DNA from: Rotaria sordida
Lineage: Eukaryota; Rotifera; Eurotatoria; Philodinida; Philodinidae
Length of the DNA: 64,000 nucleotides
Assembly: GCA_905250125.1 (NCBI GenBank)
Contig: CAJNOL010000044.1
Span: 124,001-188,000, forward strand
Direction of reading: 5' to 3'
Part shown: positions 47,245-59,664 of the stretch, one piece after another
Layout of the letters: each line of letters begins with the position of its first letter
How positions within the stretch are numbered: position 1 is the stretch's first letter
Notes under the pieces: generated by a model
What the model was told of the DNA's origin: nothing
Database searches by the model: none
What the model saw: the letters and a program-made list of their open reading frames with translations, nothing else
Position numbers and translations under genes: made by a program

Positions 47245-50200
47245 CCATGAACGGATTGCCGAAAGATCGTTCTGAAATACTCAATCTTATTAATGAATGG
47301 AATTCAACTCGACTTGATTTATTTAAAATTAGTGAACCAAATGAAGTTCTTGATTTTTATGGTGTTATGAGATTTTATTTTCAAGATGCTGAAGATAAAG
47401 TAACAACAAAATGTATACGTGTTGCAAGTACAGCTACAACAATAGATGTTATTCGAGTTTTAATGGAAAAATTAAGACCAGATATGAAAACATTACCAAA
47501 TGAAAAAGATTATTGTATTTATGAAGTTCATCCAAATGGAGGTTTGTGTTTATGAATTAAATAAATAAAGAATAATATTGTTTTTGTTTTCTAGAGGGAA
47601 GGAAATTAGAAATGGATGAACGACCATTGTGGGTTCAACTTTATTGGGGAAAAGATCAAAGAGAAGGTCGATTTGTATTACAAAATGCAAAATTACCTAA
47701 AGTTAGTATAAATTTTAAAAAAATACAATACTGTTTTTTTAATATAAACTTTTCAATTTTCTAGATGTCAAAACCAATTGGCGGTAGTTTTAAAGAACGG
47801 CGATCATCAAAACGTGAATCAAAGAAAAAGAAAAAACAAGATAAAGTTAGTTTAAGAAAAAAAAAATTTTTTTTCTATTTGATTGAATAGAAAATCAATA
47901 TGCGTTGAATATCCCACATTTTTTTCCATATTAGGATTTTCTATCGACGAGAGTCTATCGGTAATAACAATGCTCTGCTTTTGGTGTATGCTTATTGCTT
48001 ATTTTCGTTCTTGTTGGTGTTGTGAATTAATCATTTCTAATATTTAAACAGAAACCTAAGCTTTATCTTTAACAGTTTATCTAATGTAGATCTCTATACA
48101 TTATCCTATTTCCAGAAACTAGACAGCTACAAGGCTACATTTCTATAGATCCAAATCGGTCTATATACCCAAGTTTTTTTGCATCAATAATCCAGAATTG
48201 GATCATAGCCAAAACGCTGTACTTCAATAGGCTCATATCAGCTCTACTTTATTCAGATTTCAAGCTGAATACAAATCGGATCTAGAAAAGCTCATAATTA
48301 TCTATATAAAATTATCTTGATTATTATGTGATTTCGGCTTCAATTTAGTTGGACTACATTATATACATAAAGGATATGTAAATGGTTTACTCCTCAGGTC
48401 CTTAATGTTTGTTAAAATAACTACTTGAATATGAATCAATCCATTAGCAATTAGAGTCAAAAGTACACATTTACAATACTATACTAAATCCTACGAACAT
48501 ATTCTTTAGAGCCTATGTAATACTTGTCCAACGAACATTAGGGGAGTGAAAAAGAAAAAAAAAAACTTAAATCATATCCTTTCAAAAACCTTGTTCTGTT
48601 TCAGCTTGTCTAAAGAATGAAATAAAATAAGTTGTCCAATCATGTACAATTTTTTTTTCTCTTTCTTTTTTATTTATTTAACGCACATAACTATATAAAT
48701 GTACATACGTATAAAATCAATTTTTATTCAATGGAATATTAAGTTTATAAAAGAGAACGAAAAAAAAAAAAAGTTTTCTTTTTTCATCGTTTGTTAAATT
48801 GACTTATTTGTCATGCATATAGAAAAATGGTATTGATGAAAATGATACTCAATCATCAACTGTAACACCAACAACTATTGTTGAATCATTATATAAATCA
48901 GTACCTGAAACAAATAAATTTACTCGTTCATTATCAAATCCGGAAATGGTTAAAAAAATTCAACAAGATCGTTTAAAACAAAAATTTATTAAAATAAGTA
49001 CAAAAGAAGGAGGTAAAAACTGAAAAAATATATTTTATTAAATTAATTTATTTTGAATTAAAATTTTATTTTCAAGGTGGTACTATGAAAGTATTTGGTG
49101 ATGCATTAAATCCATCAATACCATATAAAACATTTCTTCTATCAATAAAAGATACGGCTGAATGGGTTGTAAAAGAAATGCTTGAAAAATATGGATTAAA
49201 ACATGAAGATCCACAAAATTATTGTCTTCTTCAAGTAAATTTTCTTATTTTTTGAAGTTTCAAAAAAAAAATTTATTTCGTTAATTAAAGATTGTTATTC
49301 CACCACGTGATCAAATGGATAATAAAACAATAAAAGAAGTTATTCTACATGATAAAGACTGTCCATTAAGTATTTGTTTAAATCATGCACAAAAAAATGA
49401 AGGTTAATGAAAAAACAAAAAAACTTTAATCGACAAAAATTTTCTATAAAAATTTTGTTTTCTTAAATAGGTTCAATTATGTTTAAAGTTGTTAAATGTC
49501 CATCAGAATATATTGAAATTCGTAAACGTCTTCGTGCACAAGAATCAGCATTAGATACAATTCAAGCACCATCAATTCAAGATCGAACTATAAATGATCA
49601 TTTGTCTATGTTTGTTGAAGTTAAAAATGGTAAATCCTATTTTTGTATTTTCTCGTAACGAAAACAAAAAAAGACAACAAATTCTTTTATAGATGGTACG
49701 GATCTTACAACACCTCGTGTATTTAAAATTCATCCAAATACAACATATGTTGGTCGTGATGCAAAAGCTGGAATAGGAAAACAATATTTTTTTGTAAATA
49801 TTCTTTGAATTGAATATAAACAGAAAAAAAAAAAGATTTTTCTTCTCTAAATTTAGATTGATGGTGTTGGTATTGATCGTGATCATTGTACAATTCATAA
49901 TCAAAATGGTATTGTTACATTAACACCTCGTGGTGAAATATGGTTAAATGGTAAACTTGTATCAACACCATTTGTTCTTCAACATAGTGCATTAGTTTGT
50001 TTTGGACGAAATTCAACATTTCGTTATTGTGATCCACAATTTGTTCAGAAAACAACAATGAAAGTATCAAATTTAATTCCAACAAAAACACAAATCAATG
50101 GTGATAAATCAACAATACATAGTTCATTATCAACATTACCAATTAGTGGAATAAAAAAATCTAATCATAGTGAATCGAATACATTACAAGTTCGACCACC

Positions 50201-53200
50201 GAAAGATTTACAACAAAAAAAATCAAATTCGATTGTTGAAACAGGGTAAACAAATATACACAAATATTTGAAAGTTTTTATTTAGTTTTTTCTTTTATTT
50301 TTAGAACAATGATCGATGTTCTACCAGGTTTATTAGAAGTTCCAGCAGAAAGTAAGATATTATTTATATTTCTAAGATTTCATTGAGACGATATGTAAAT
50401 AAATGAAATCGTTGAAATGTTTAATCAATATTCTAAAATAAGAATCACTCATAAAAAAAAACAACGCAATGAGGTCCTATGGTAAATCTAATTAAATAAT
50501 AATGTTTGCTTCCAGCAGCTGTCTCTATATCCTACACATGTGCATAGTCAATCATATTGACAATTAATATCTTACATTAGTAATCCATACTTTTTTTTTT
50601 ATATAGATTAATAATTAGGGTGTGGGAATATATTTATATTAAAGGCTGAATTAAGTCTAATAGATCCACCTGTCATCTATATAAATTGCAATAAAATATA
50701 TAACATTATTATTATTATTATTATTTGATCATAAAGATAAAAATAGATTGAATGTTTTCTAAAGGTCATGTTTATAATGCTTCGAAGAAGTTGACATGTT
50801 TATTAGTTCACAGTTAATACAGTATTCTATTTATATGGATGAGAAACTCTGTTGATTGGAACGAGTCATATGATATTATATAAATATTGCGTAATAAGTA
50901 TTCATCAAGGACTTTGACATTTTGTATAAATGAAGTTTTCTGATTATAGTAATCAATCATTATCTCAATAGTCTTATTTTATAATAATAACTCTAAATAT
51001 GGTATTCGTAACTTGTGATCATCTATTAATTAATTTTTATAAAGCTGAGGTAATGTTTCAAAATGACCCGCCAACTTTTAATTTTCTATATTAAACTAAA
51101 GGAAAAGACTTATATTCTACTACATAACATTTTTATATTATTAATCAACATTTCTCTTGTATATGAATAGAATACAGATTGAATATAATAATTTCAACAT
51201 GATATCACTGTCTATTATTAAATAAAAAAAGGTCTAAAATTTCTTCTAAATATACTATGTACACAGTTGGAAAAAATATTATTCCAGGGGGGTAACGCTA
51301 TAATTTCAAATAGAAGACATAATAAATTTTATATCAAATGAAAGCTCGTTAAAAATGGGGTTTATTGGTATTAAATAGTGAGGGTTATGAAAACCTTTTA
51401 ATGTCGAGCTTAACAAATTTTCAGAAATTTTATACTTTTTTTGGGATGGAAAATTAAAGTACTAGTGATTCAAGAATGGAGTAAAATGTTTTTCTGGAAT
51501 ATTTTTACACGGTTCGATAGAGCTCGTCGAGCTCTATAAAACTGTATACATTAAAAAATTTTTAAGACTCTTTTTGCGATAAAAAATTCAAAAAACTATT
51601 TGGAAAATCTTAGAAAGCATGAAAAAAATCCATATTTTCCATGTGGAAGAACAACACTTTCAATAAAAGTAGCTTTTTTCATTGTTTTTTACTCCGTCAG
51701 GTGTTTCGAAACATACTCATTAGACGCTGCTTTTCACACTGCATCGAACGAGTATATTTCGAGACGTCTGAGGTAGTAAAAACAACGAAAAAAGCTACTT
51801 TTATTGAAAAATTGGGCGTGTTTCTTCAATTTGAAAAAAAAAAGAGTTTTTAAATGTTTTTGAGGTTTCCCGAGTAGTTTTTTGAACTTTTTATCTCAAA
51901 AAGATGCCTCAAAAAATTTTTAACATGCACAGTTTTGTAGAGCTCAACGAAGTCTATCAAACCATGTAAAAATATTCAAGAAAAAAAATTGACTTCATTT
52001 TTGAATCAGTGGCACCTTGATTTTCCACCCGAAAAAAATATAAAATTTCTGAAAACTTCTTAAGTTTGACATTAGAAAGTTTTTACAAGCCTCACTATTT
52101 AGTATCAATAAACCCCATTTTTGACGAGCTTTCATTTGATATAAGATTCATTATGTCTTCTATTTGAAATTATAGCGTTACCCCCCTGGAATAATATTTT
52201 TTCCAACGGTGTATTTTCCATCACCTTGATTTTAAACAATGAGGACAGAATGATTAACTAATGAAAAAATCTATTAAATATTGTGGCTTCTCAAATCATT
52301 CCACCAAGTTTTTCTTTCTACTGTCAGAAATGATTTTTAGTTTAGGAAGGATACAGTCTCTGAATATAGAACTCTATTTAAATTATCTTGAATAATCCAG
52401 TAAGCAATTCTCTACACAATGAAACATCTTCGAGATCTCAACGCTGTATTTTTGATCGAGACAAATTATTTGCTCTCTCAATGTGAATCATTCAAACAGA
52501 ATTCTATGTTTGTGAATTCCAAGAGATAAAAAACTCGGCTTTGGGTTTTTCACAGACTCTATCTACTAATAACAAAGTGCTTATGAATCATATTTTGAAT
52601 AGATACATTCATGCATGACTTAAGAAAAATGTTCAAATTTATTTTATAAATCATGGTACCAGGACCAAAATGCTGAAAAACTTCGAGTATCTTGACTTCA
52701 CGATAATGATTTAAAGACTAATTTTGAATAGTCATTTTTTACCAAAATGATTAGTATAACAAGCTTTAGAAAGTTCTACAGACGTAAAAATCTTCTGAAA
52801 ATCTTGTGTTTTTTTCTTCGGTTGACCACCCATGGCAATATCCTTGAAAGATTAGGAGTCATTCTCATCTTTGATAATAAGACTACATAAATCACTAGTT
52901 GAATTCTTCTTAACATTTACAACAATGAAGAAAAATTTGAAAATAAACCTGATCGAATAACTTTCGGACACGTGGATTGTGTTATTCAATCATGGAATTG
53001 GGTTGACTAAAGTATCGGAAGTATTGCAGAAGGATCTAATATTGTACATGATAAAAATGATGAAGATTACATTTTTGAAATATTTCCAATATAAAATCGA
53101 ATTTTTTTTTTAGCTGAAACTCGATTTCTTCATTCTGTATTTGATAATTATCCATTAACGAACATACAATTTCGTTTATCACCTGTGTATACACTCTATA

Positions 53201-56200
53201 TGACATTACGACATCGACTTTCACCATATGGAAAGCCAAATTTTCCACTTGTGCAAAAACAAGAAAATATTATCTCATTACTTTATCGTATCGAAGATAT
53301 GATAAATAAAAAAATTGAAGTATGTTTACTGAAACTAAAAAAAAAAAAATCTTTTTTTATTTAAACTAAATAATTTTCTTTCTTCAAAAAAAAATTTATT
53401 AAGGAATGTCATGAACATGGTGGTTATCTTGCTTATTGGATAGCAAATACATCTGAATTACTTTATTTTATAAAACAAGACCGTGATATATCAAAAATTT
53501 CTCATGATGTACAAGATCGTTTAGCTGAATGTGTTCAACGTTTATTTCGTTATTTAACACATCTTGTACAAAATGAATTAGATAAATATTTAATATCATT
53601 TACAAATCCACAAGATGATGTTGAACGTGATGTTTATATTGCTTTTGGTAATTAAAGAATTTATTTATTTAAGAAAAGAAAAAAACTTTTTTTTTTTGTT
53701 TTATTTTTTTTGAAGAAGAAACTAGTTCAACAAATATGAAATTATCTGATTTACGTTGGATAACATTAGATATTAATTCAAATAATTATCATCAAGCAAC
53801 ATTAGGTGATATACTTGCAACACTTTCATCAGTTATGGATTTATTACGTAAATGTCGTGTTAATGCTGCATTAACAATTCAAATGTTTTCACAAATATTT
53901 CATTATATAAATACATGGTTATTTAATCGTATTGTTTGTTGTCCTGAATTAAAATTATGTTCACATTTTTGGGGTGAAAGATTATCATTACGTTTAAAAT
54001 CAATAAGTGATTGGGCACAACGACAAGGTTTAGAATTAGCATCAGATTGTCATTTAACAAAAGTTAATCAAATATGTTTATTATTACAAAATGGTAAACG
54101 TGATGCACATGATGTACAACAATTAATATCAAATAATACATTTAAACTTAATTCAGTACAAATTAAACAAATATTAAATAATTATGTTTTAAATAGAAAT
54201 GAACCACCTATATCACCTACATTTAGTCAAGCGTAAGTTATTGAAAAAAAAAAACTAATGTAAAACTTTTTACCTTGATTTAGTCAAGATTAAAATATAA
54301 TATACAATGAAATTGTACTTAATCTTACCGAGGGAGGTTTTAGTAGGATTTCTTATGTTTCAATGAATTGGGAGTTAAGTTAAAATATTGTATTAATCTG
54401 TTTATTTTAAATTCGAGAGCATCTCTGTTCGCAGAGAAGAAGGATTATTCGTAAGCTTGTTATTGTATATCTATGTCAAATAAGTCGAGTTTTTTCGTTA
54501 TCTCTAAGATATTCATTATATTGCGTATCTGAACAAATATTTGATAGAAACTTTCTACAAAAGTTTCGAAAAATCATTTCGTAGCTTTTATTTCAATAAC
54601 GACACATGTATATATATATATGAATTTTCAAAATGTTCTTTTTGTTTTTTCACTTAGTAGTTGTTCAGAACTTGCATTTAATTTCTGACCTATGAAGTGT
54701 GAGGGACTAAAATTTCGGCAGAAAAGGCTTTCATTCTAGAAGTAGTGCCCGAAAGACGAGATAGAAATCGATCGTATTTCAATCCTAGTTACCTCGCAGA
54801 GTCATTGTTTGCTCTTTTTTTATTTCGCTTTCTGTCAGAGAGGAGCAAATAATGTTCCAGAGTCCGGTTACTACGAAGGTATGTACGTTTTGCGCCGAAA
54901 GTCATATCGTGAAAATAAAGATTTACCCGAAAACCTTATAAGAAATTCAGATGTTTATATTGATGATCTCTATTTCGATGATAAGACTTACGTTCGTCCA
55001 ATCTTACCGTAGAAGAAAATTCTGAACACATATTCGGAAAGAATGAAAATGTTTGATTCTAATTATGTGCTTCTAGTAACTGAGAAATGAGTAAAGTTTC
55101 TGTGTCAAGACTGTCGCAACATAGGTTATATACTTTAGAAAATAATACTTGCAGAAAATTGTTAATATTTATTAAAAATTGTTGATTGATTGATGATTTG
55201 TTTCATCAATAAAGATTATCTTTTGTTCGTTATCAATTTAATAAATTGCTCTCTATCTATTCTTCCTTTACGTAATCGATATCGTTCAAGGATTTTTCTA
55301 TTAATATGAATATGAATAATACATTAGAGAATAAGATGATATATTGTGGGTAAGTTAGCGTTGATATCCTATTCAATCAACATCTATTTTCGATATCTAC
55401 ATCATCGAATTACTTTTCTTTTGTTCATTAGTTAGAATCTTTTTTTACGTAATAAATTAGAACAAAACCTATATAAAGTTTTTCGTCAGCTGAAATAGTT
55501 TCTCAAAGGTATACATAGTTTGATCCTTAATTATAAAAAAGTAAATGATTGATATGATAAGTAAATAATTTATTCATGTCTCTTTTTTCTTTTGTTTAGA
55601 CTTCTTGCTGCTGCGTATAAACATGTTGATGAAAATTTACGTCGTGAAGGTGTACTTGTTCAATTAGCTGAAGAACCTGAATTAAATTTACCATTTTTAT
55701 TACCTGAAGATGGTTATACATGTGAAAATTTACGTGGTATACCACAACAATTATTTGAATTTATTGAACCAATGAGTCGTTCATCAATATGTCGATTATT
55801 TACTAATCCTCATAGTCTTGGAATGTGGACTGAATTTATGCAAACACAAAATGTAATTTCATAAAAGAAAAATAATAATTTTTTATTATAAATAAAATTA
55901 AAATATTTTGTTTTTTATATTTAGAATGAAAATGGACATAATAATACTGATGTTGGTAATAGTGTTGAAACTGTAACATTAAATAAAAAAGGAAATAGTC
56001 TTGGTTTAAGTATTGTTGCAGCAAAGGTAAGATGAAAAGAAAAATAACAAAGTCTTGTTTAAATTTTTCCTTTTTTTCCTAGGGTGAATCTCAACAATTT
56101 CAAGGAATTTATATAAAAGCTATTGTACCAAGTGGTGCAGCTGAAGATGATGGACGTCTTCAAGCTGGTGATCAAATACTTTGTGTTGATAAAATAAGTC

Positions 56201-56561
56201 TTATTGATATAACACAAGAACAGTAAGAACAAAATTATATAACAAAAAATTGAAAAAATTTTGTTTTTTGTTTTTATTATTTCAGAGCAGCTGAAGCACT
56301 TAAACAATGTGGACCATTAGTAACATTACAAGTTCTTAAAGATGCGGCTAATCGTCAAGGTCTTTCGGCTTTACTTGCTAAACCATCAGAAAATCATCAT
56401 CATAATCATCAACAACTACAACAGCAATCACTTGCTCGGTTTTCTGCAGCATCAAATCCATCATTATTATCATCATCACATCAACATACACCAATATCAT
56501 CTTCAACAAATGCTTTAAAAACTACAAGTAGTCATGAACGATTATTAACTCATAACAATGG

Positions 56562-56597
<36 letters not shown>

Positions 56598-59500
56598 TCA
56601 TTTTGCTACACTTGCTCATCCATCTCATCATCATCATATTCATCATCATCATCAACAAAATGGTCCACCAACAATAATACAACCTCGACCAACATCTCGT
56701 TCACAATTAACAAATAATTCATCATCATCATATGAATTTGTTTATAATGCTAAAAGTGCTCCAATTCATAATAATAATAATAATAATCATTCTCAACGTC
56801 TTATACAACATGATAATCAACATCGATTAATTCAACCAGCACGTTCAGCACAAATATTAATTGATGAAGAAACAAATGATGATTTATTAAATGAACATAC
56901 GTCACAACAGCAACAGCATCAACATCAATCAAATCCAAATCTATTTCATTCAAATCAAATACAATATCCATCAATAAATAATCGTAATCAAACATTTGAT
57001 ATACCAAAACGAACATATGACCATGACAATCATATTATTAATGGACATGACCATCATAATGACGAATATGATGAAGAAGAAGAGAATGATGATGATGATG
57101 ATGATGATGGTGGTGGTGACCTTCAACCAACAAATTTTATTCGATCAGCTAGTGAAAGACAATCATTTGGTGATAGAAATTTATCAACAGCACCACCATT
57201 AATCTTTCGAGAAGATATTCCACCAATACAAAATGGTTTTATCAATGGAAATCATCAAATAAAACCTATTAATCATACACAATCAGCTATTGGACCAACT
57301 ATAGCACCAAAACCATTACCTAAACCTATGATAAGTACATTAGCATTAATCAAACAATCTAATTCAGTAAGTTAAAGATCAATTTAAAAATTTGTTCGAA
57401 AAATATCTTTTATTTTTGTTATTTTACTTCAGACAAATGATACAGATATAACTAATCGATTATCAAAAGCAAGTTTATCATCATCCTCCGATCATTTGGC
57501 TCCATCAATACGGTAAATTACAAACTTGGTGTTATTTTTCTAATTACAATATTCTGAATACATCATAAATGAATTATTTTGAAACTGTTGAATTGACATT
57601 CTCTTTCAATGAGCTTTATATCTTTAAAGACTTCAATCAAAAAAATTTAAACTAATTCCACTCGATTGAAGATATAAGCAATACATTTTTTTTATAGGTC
57701 TACATGAGAGTAAATTTTTGTTCTACGAGATTTTTGATAGTTGATTTCTATGTTGAGACAAGAGAGATTAAGTGTCGTGAAGTTACATTTTTTTTTGTGG
57801 CTAATATTTTTAAAACCATATGTACTGGAATGATCATAAAAAATGAATGAAAATGTATTTCAAAATTTTGTTCGAATAAAAACTGCGCATAGGTATTGAC
57901 TTTAATTTTAAATCATCCTGAGCTCTGTTCCTCTTGTAATGACGAAGTTATAAGAATTCTCCTGAAGGTCATAAATGAACTATGAATAAGCTGGAAGTCT
58001 TGTCTAGGTTGCTGCGTTCGGCTGAAATTTGTACTAGAAGCGTTTCTCACTAGGGTAACTCATTTCCGGAAATTTCAACCCAAATCGACAATTCTAATTG
58101 GTAAATCTGTTGTAAAGGTGAGGAAGATCTTGAAGAAAAATGGAAATACTTGAAAAAGCTTCGTCCATTTTATGTGATCTATTATAAATTTTGCTTTTTT
58201 TTTTATTTCAAGAAAACCACGTATTCAACAACAGGAACCAATGAAATCAGCAAATTCACGGCAAAATAATATAAGTGAATTACGTATAAAACGTATTAAC
58301 GATTTATTAACTAAAAATGATCGTACAGATCACGAAGAAAAAGAATTAAAGTATATTGCATTGAAAGAAAATTTTTCAAGTTTTAATTTTTATTCTTTTT
58401 TTAGTAATTTAAAATTGGAACATGAATTTGATCGACGTGTTGAAGAATTTAATTTTCATACAAATGGTAATGATAATGACGAAGAACGTATCCATATTAT
58501 TCCTGTAAGTTCATTGAAAAAAAAAAAACGAAAATCTTCTAATAATCTTTTCTATTGATAGATTTCAAATGTATTAACACTATCATCACCAAATGCAGCT
58601 GATGAAATGAATGAATTTGATGAGAAGTAATGAAGAATATATTCATATCTTTTTTTTTTTCAATATCAATAATTTTCTTATTATTTAGATTAAAACGACG
58701 TCTTGAACAGTACGAACATGATCGACAAATTGAACGAGCACATGTAAATCGTTTACAAGCAAAACGTGAAGTAGAAATTGAAGCACGTTTACGTAAAGAT
58801 CGAGTATGTATTCAATTGAAAATTGTTTTTTTCTTTTTTGTTTTCTCACAAAAGAAAATTTTCATTTACTAAGGAACGTGACATACGTACTGATAGAGAT
58901 ATGCGTGACTTAAAAATTCGTCGAATGTCTGAAGAAGATCGATCAATTGAAGCCAAAAAAGAACAAGCTCGTTTATCAAAACATGTTGTAAATAAATGAA
59001 TAAACAAAAGAATAACAATTTTATAAGTTTGTCTTTTTTAGCGTTTACCTGATTCACCACCTTTAACTAATGAATCAATGAAACATTCATCTTCAATTGG
59101 TCATATTCCAGCTACAAAGGATCATATTGATTATAAATTATCACCACCAATTCCACCTCCACCACCAACAAGAGATAGTTCATTTGTTGTAGCTAATAAT
59201 ATTAAACAATCATTAATGCAACGAACACCGAAGTAAAGATTTATTTTTGAAATTTTAAAAATATTTCAATATTGACTATTTCTTACAGTGATCATCAATT
59301 AATAAGTCCACCATTACCTCCTCCACCACCACCAGTAATTGAAACATCACCAACATCAAGTATTGTTGCAATACCTGTATCATCATTGCAAGCTGTTGAA
59401 CGAATAACAGCTGAATTAACACGTCGTGATGATTTATATATTAATGATGATACATCAAATTATCAAACACCATCTGTTATTGGTGCACAAGAAGTTTATT

Positions 59501-59664
59501 TAGATCCACGTTTTCGTACTAAACGTTTTCAACAACAAAAAGATAATATAAATGGTATTAATAAAGAAAATTTAAATAATGATTCAAGTGGTGTTACAAC
59601 AGAAACCATGTCATTTCGAGATAAATTAAAATTTTTTCGTAAACCACCTGATCAACATGAATGA
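47241..59664 (+). CDS. AFDN: Afadin / canoe, junctional adaptor
   Basis: 25 exons: 47241-47541, 47595-47701, 47765-47845, 48823-49012, 49077-49234, 49291-49402, 49471-49629, 49693-49793, 49857-50245, 50305-50351, 53114-53319, 53404-53647, 53716-54232, 55600-55852, 55925-56026, 56083-56222, 56286-57366, 57433-57512, 58213-58350, 58405-58504, 58562-58626, 58689-58803, 58874-58987, 59042-59232, 59289-59664; all phases agree, 1788 aa (human 1824). Afadin links nectins and Rap/Ras to actin at adherens junctions. Domain order: RA1 (35-135), RA2 (205-315), FHA (375-470; [22 protein letters not shown]), DIL (610-920; [20 protein letters not shown]), PDZ (970-1058; [34 protein letters not shown]), a His/Gln/Asn-rich exon 17, a charged coiled coil (1450-1600) and proline-rich tail. 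The 54-nt intron at 58351-58404 is also open if retained. Exon 10-11 and 13-14 introns are very large. Confidence 0.95.
47846..48822. other. Large afadin intron 3
   Basis: 977 nt, AAA|GTTAGT to GCATATAG. No gene or strong repeat seen. Confidence 0.5.
51261..52212. repeat. Foldback element, type B copy 2, in afadin intron 10
   Basis: About 950 bp. The ends are inverted copies (ACAGTTGGAAAAAATATTAT / inverse) and the body matches 44829-45780, including GGTAACGCTATAATTTCAAA-like ends and ATAGAAGACATAAT. It sits inside a 2.76-kb intron (50352-53113) whose remaining DNA shows no gene. Confidence 0.85.
54233..55599. other. Large afadin intron 13 with an unassigned ORF
   Basis: 1367 nt. At about 54840-55012 an open frame after CTGTCAG reads [20 protein letters not shown] and ends [11 protein letters not shown]. 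It looks more protein-like than neighbours, but as a cassette exon it would break phase, so it is left unassigned. Confidence 0.4.
56566..56596 (+). repeat. CAA/CAG microsatellite coding for polyglutamine
   Basis: A run of about ten CAA codons in afadin exon 17, followed by CAT-rich stretches giving His runs. Length is likely polymorphic. Confidence 0.8.

Noticed and set aside
54838-54877. 40-nt cassette exon of afadin
   Set aside because: Including it would end in phase 0 while the next exon needs phase 2, breaking the DIL domain.
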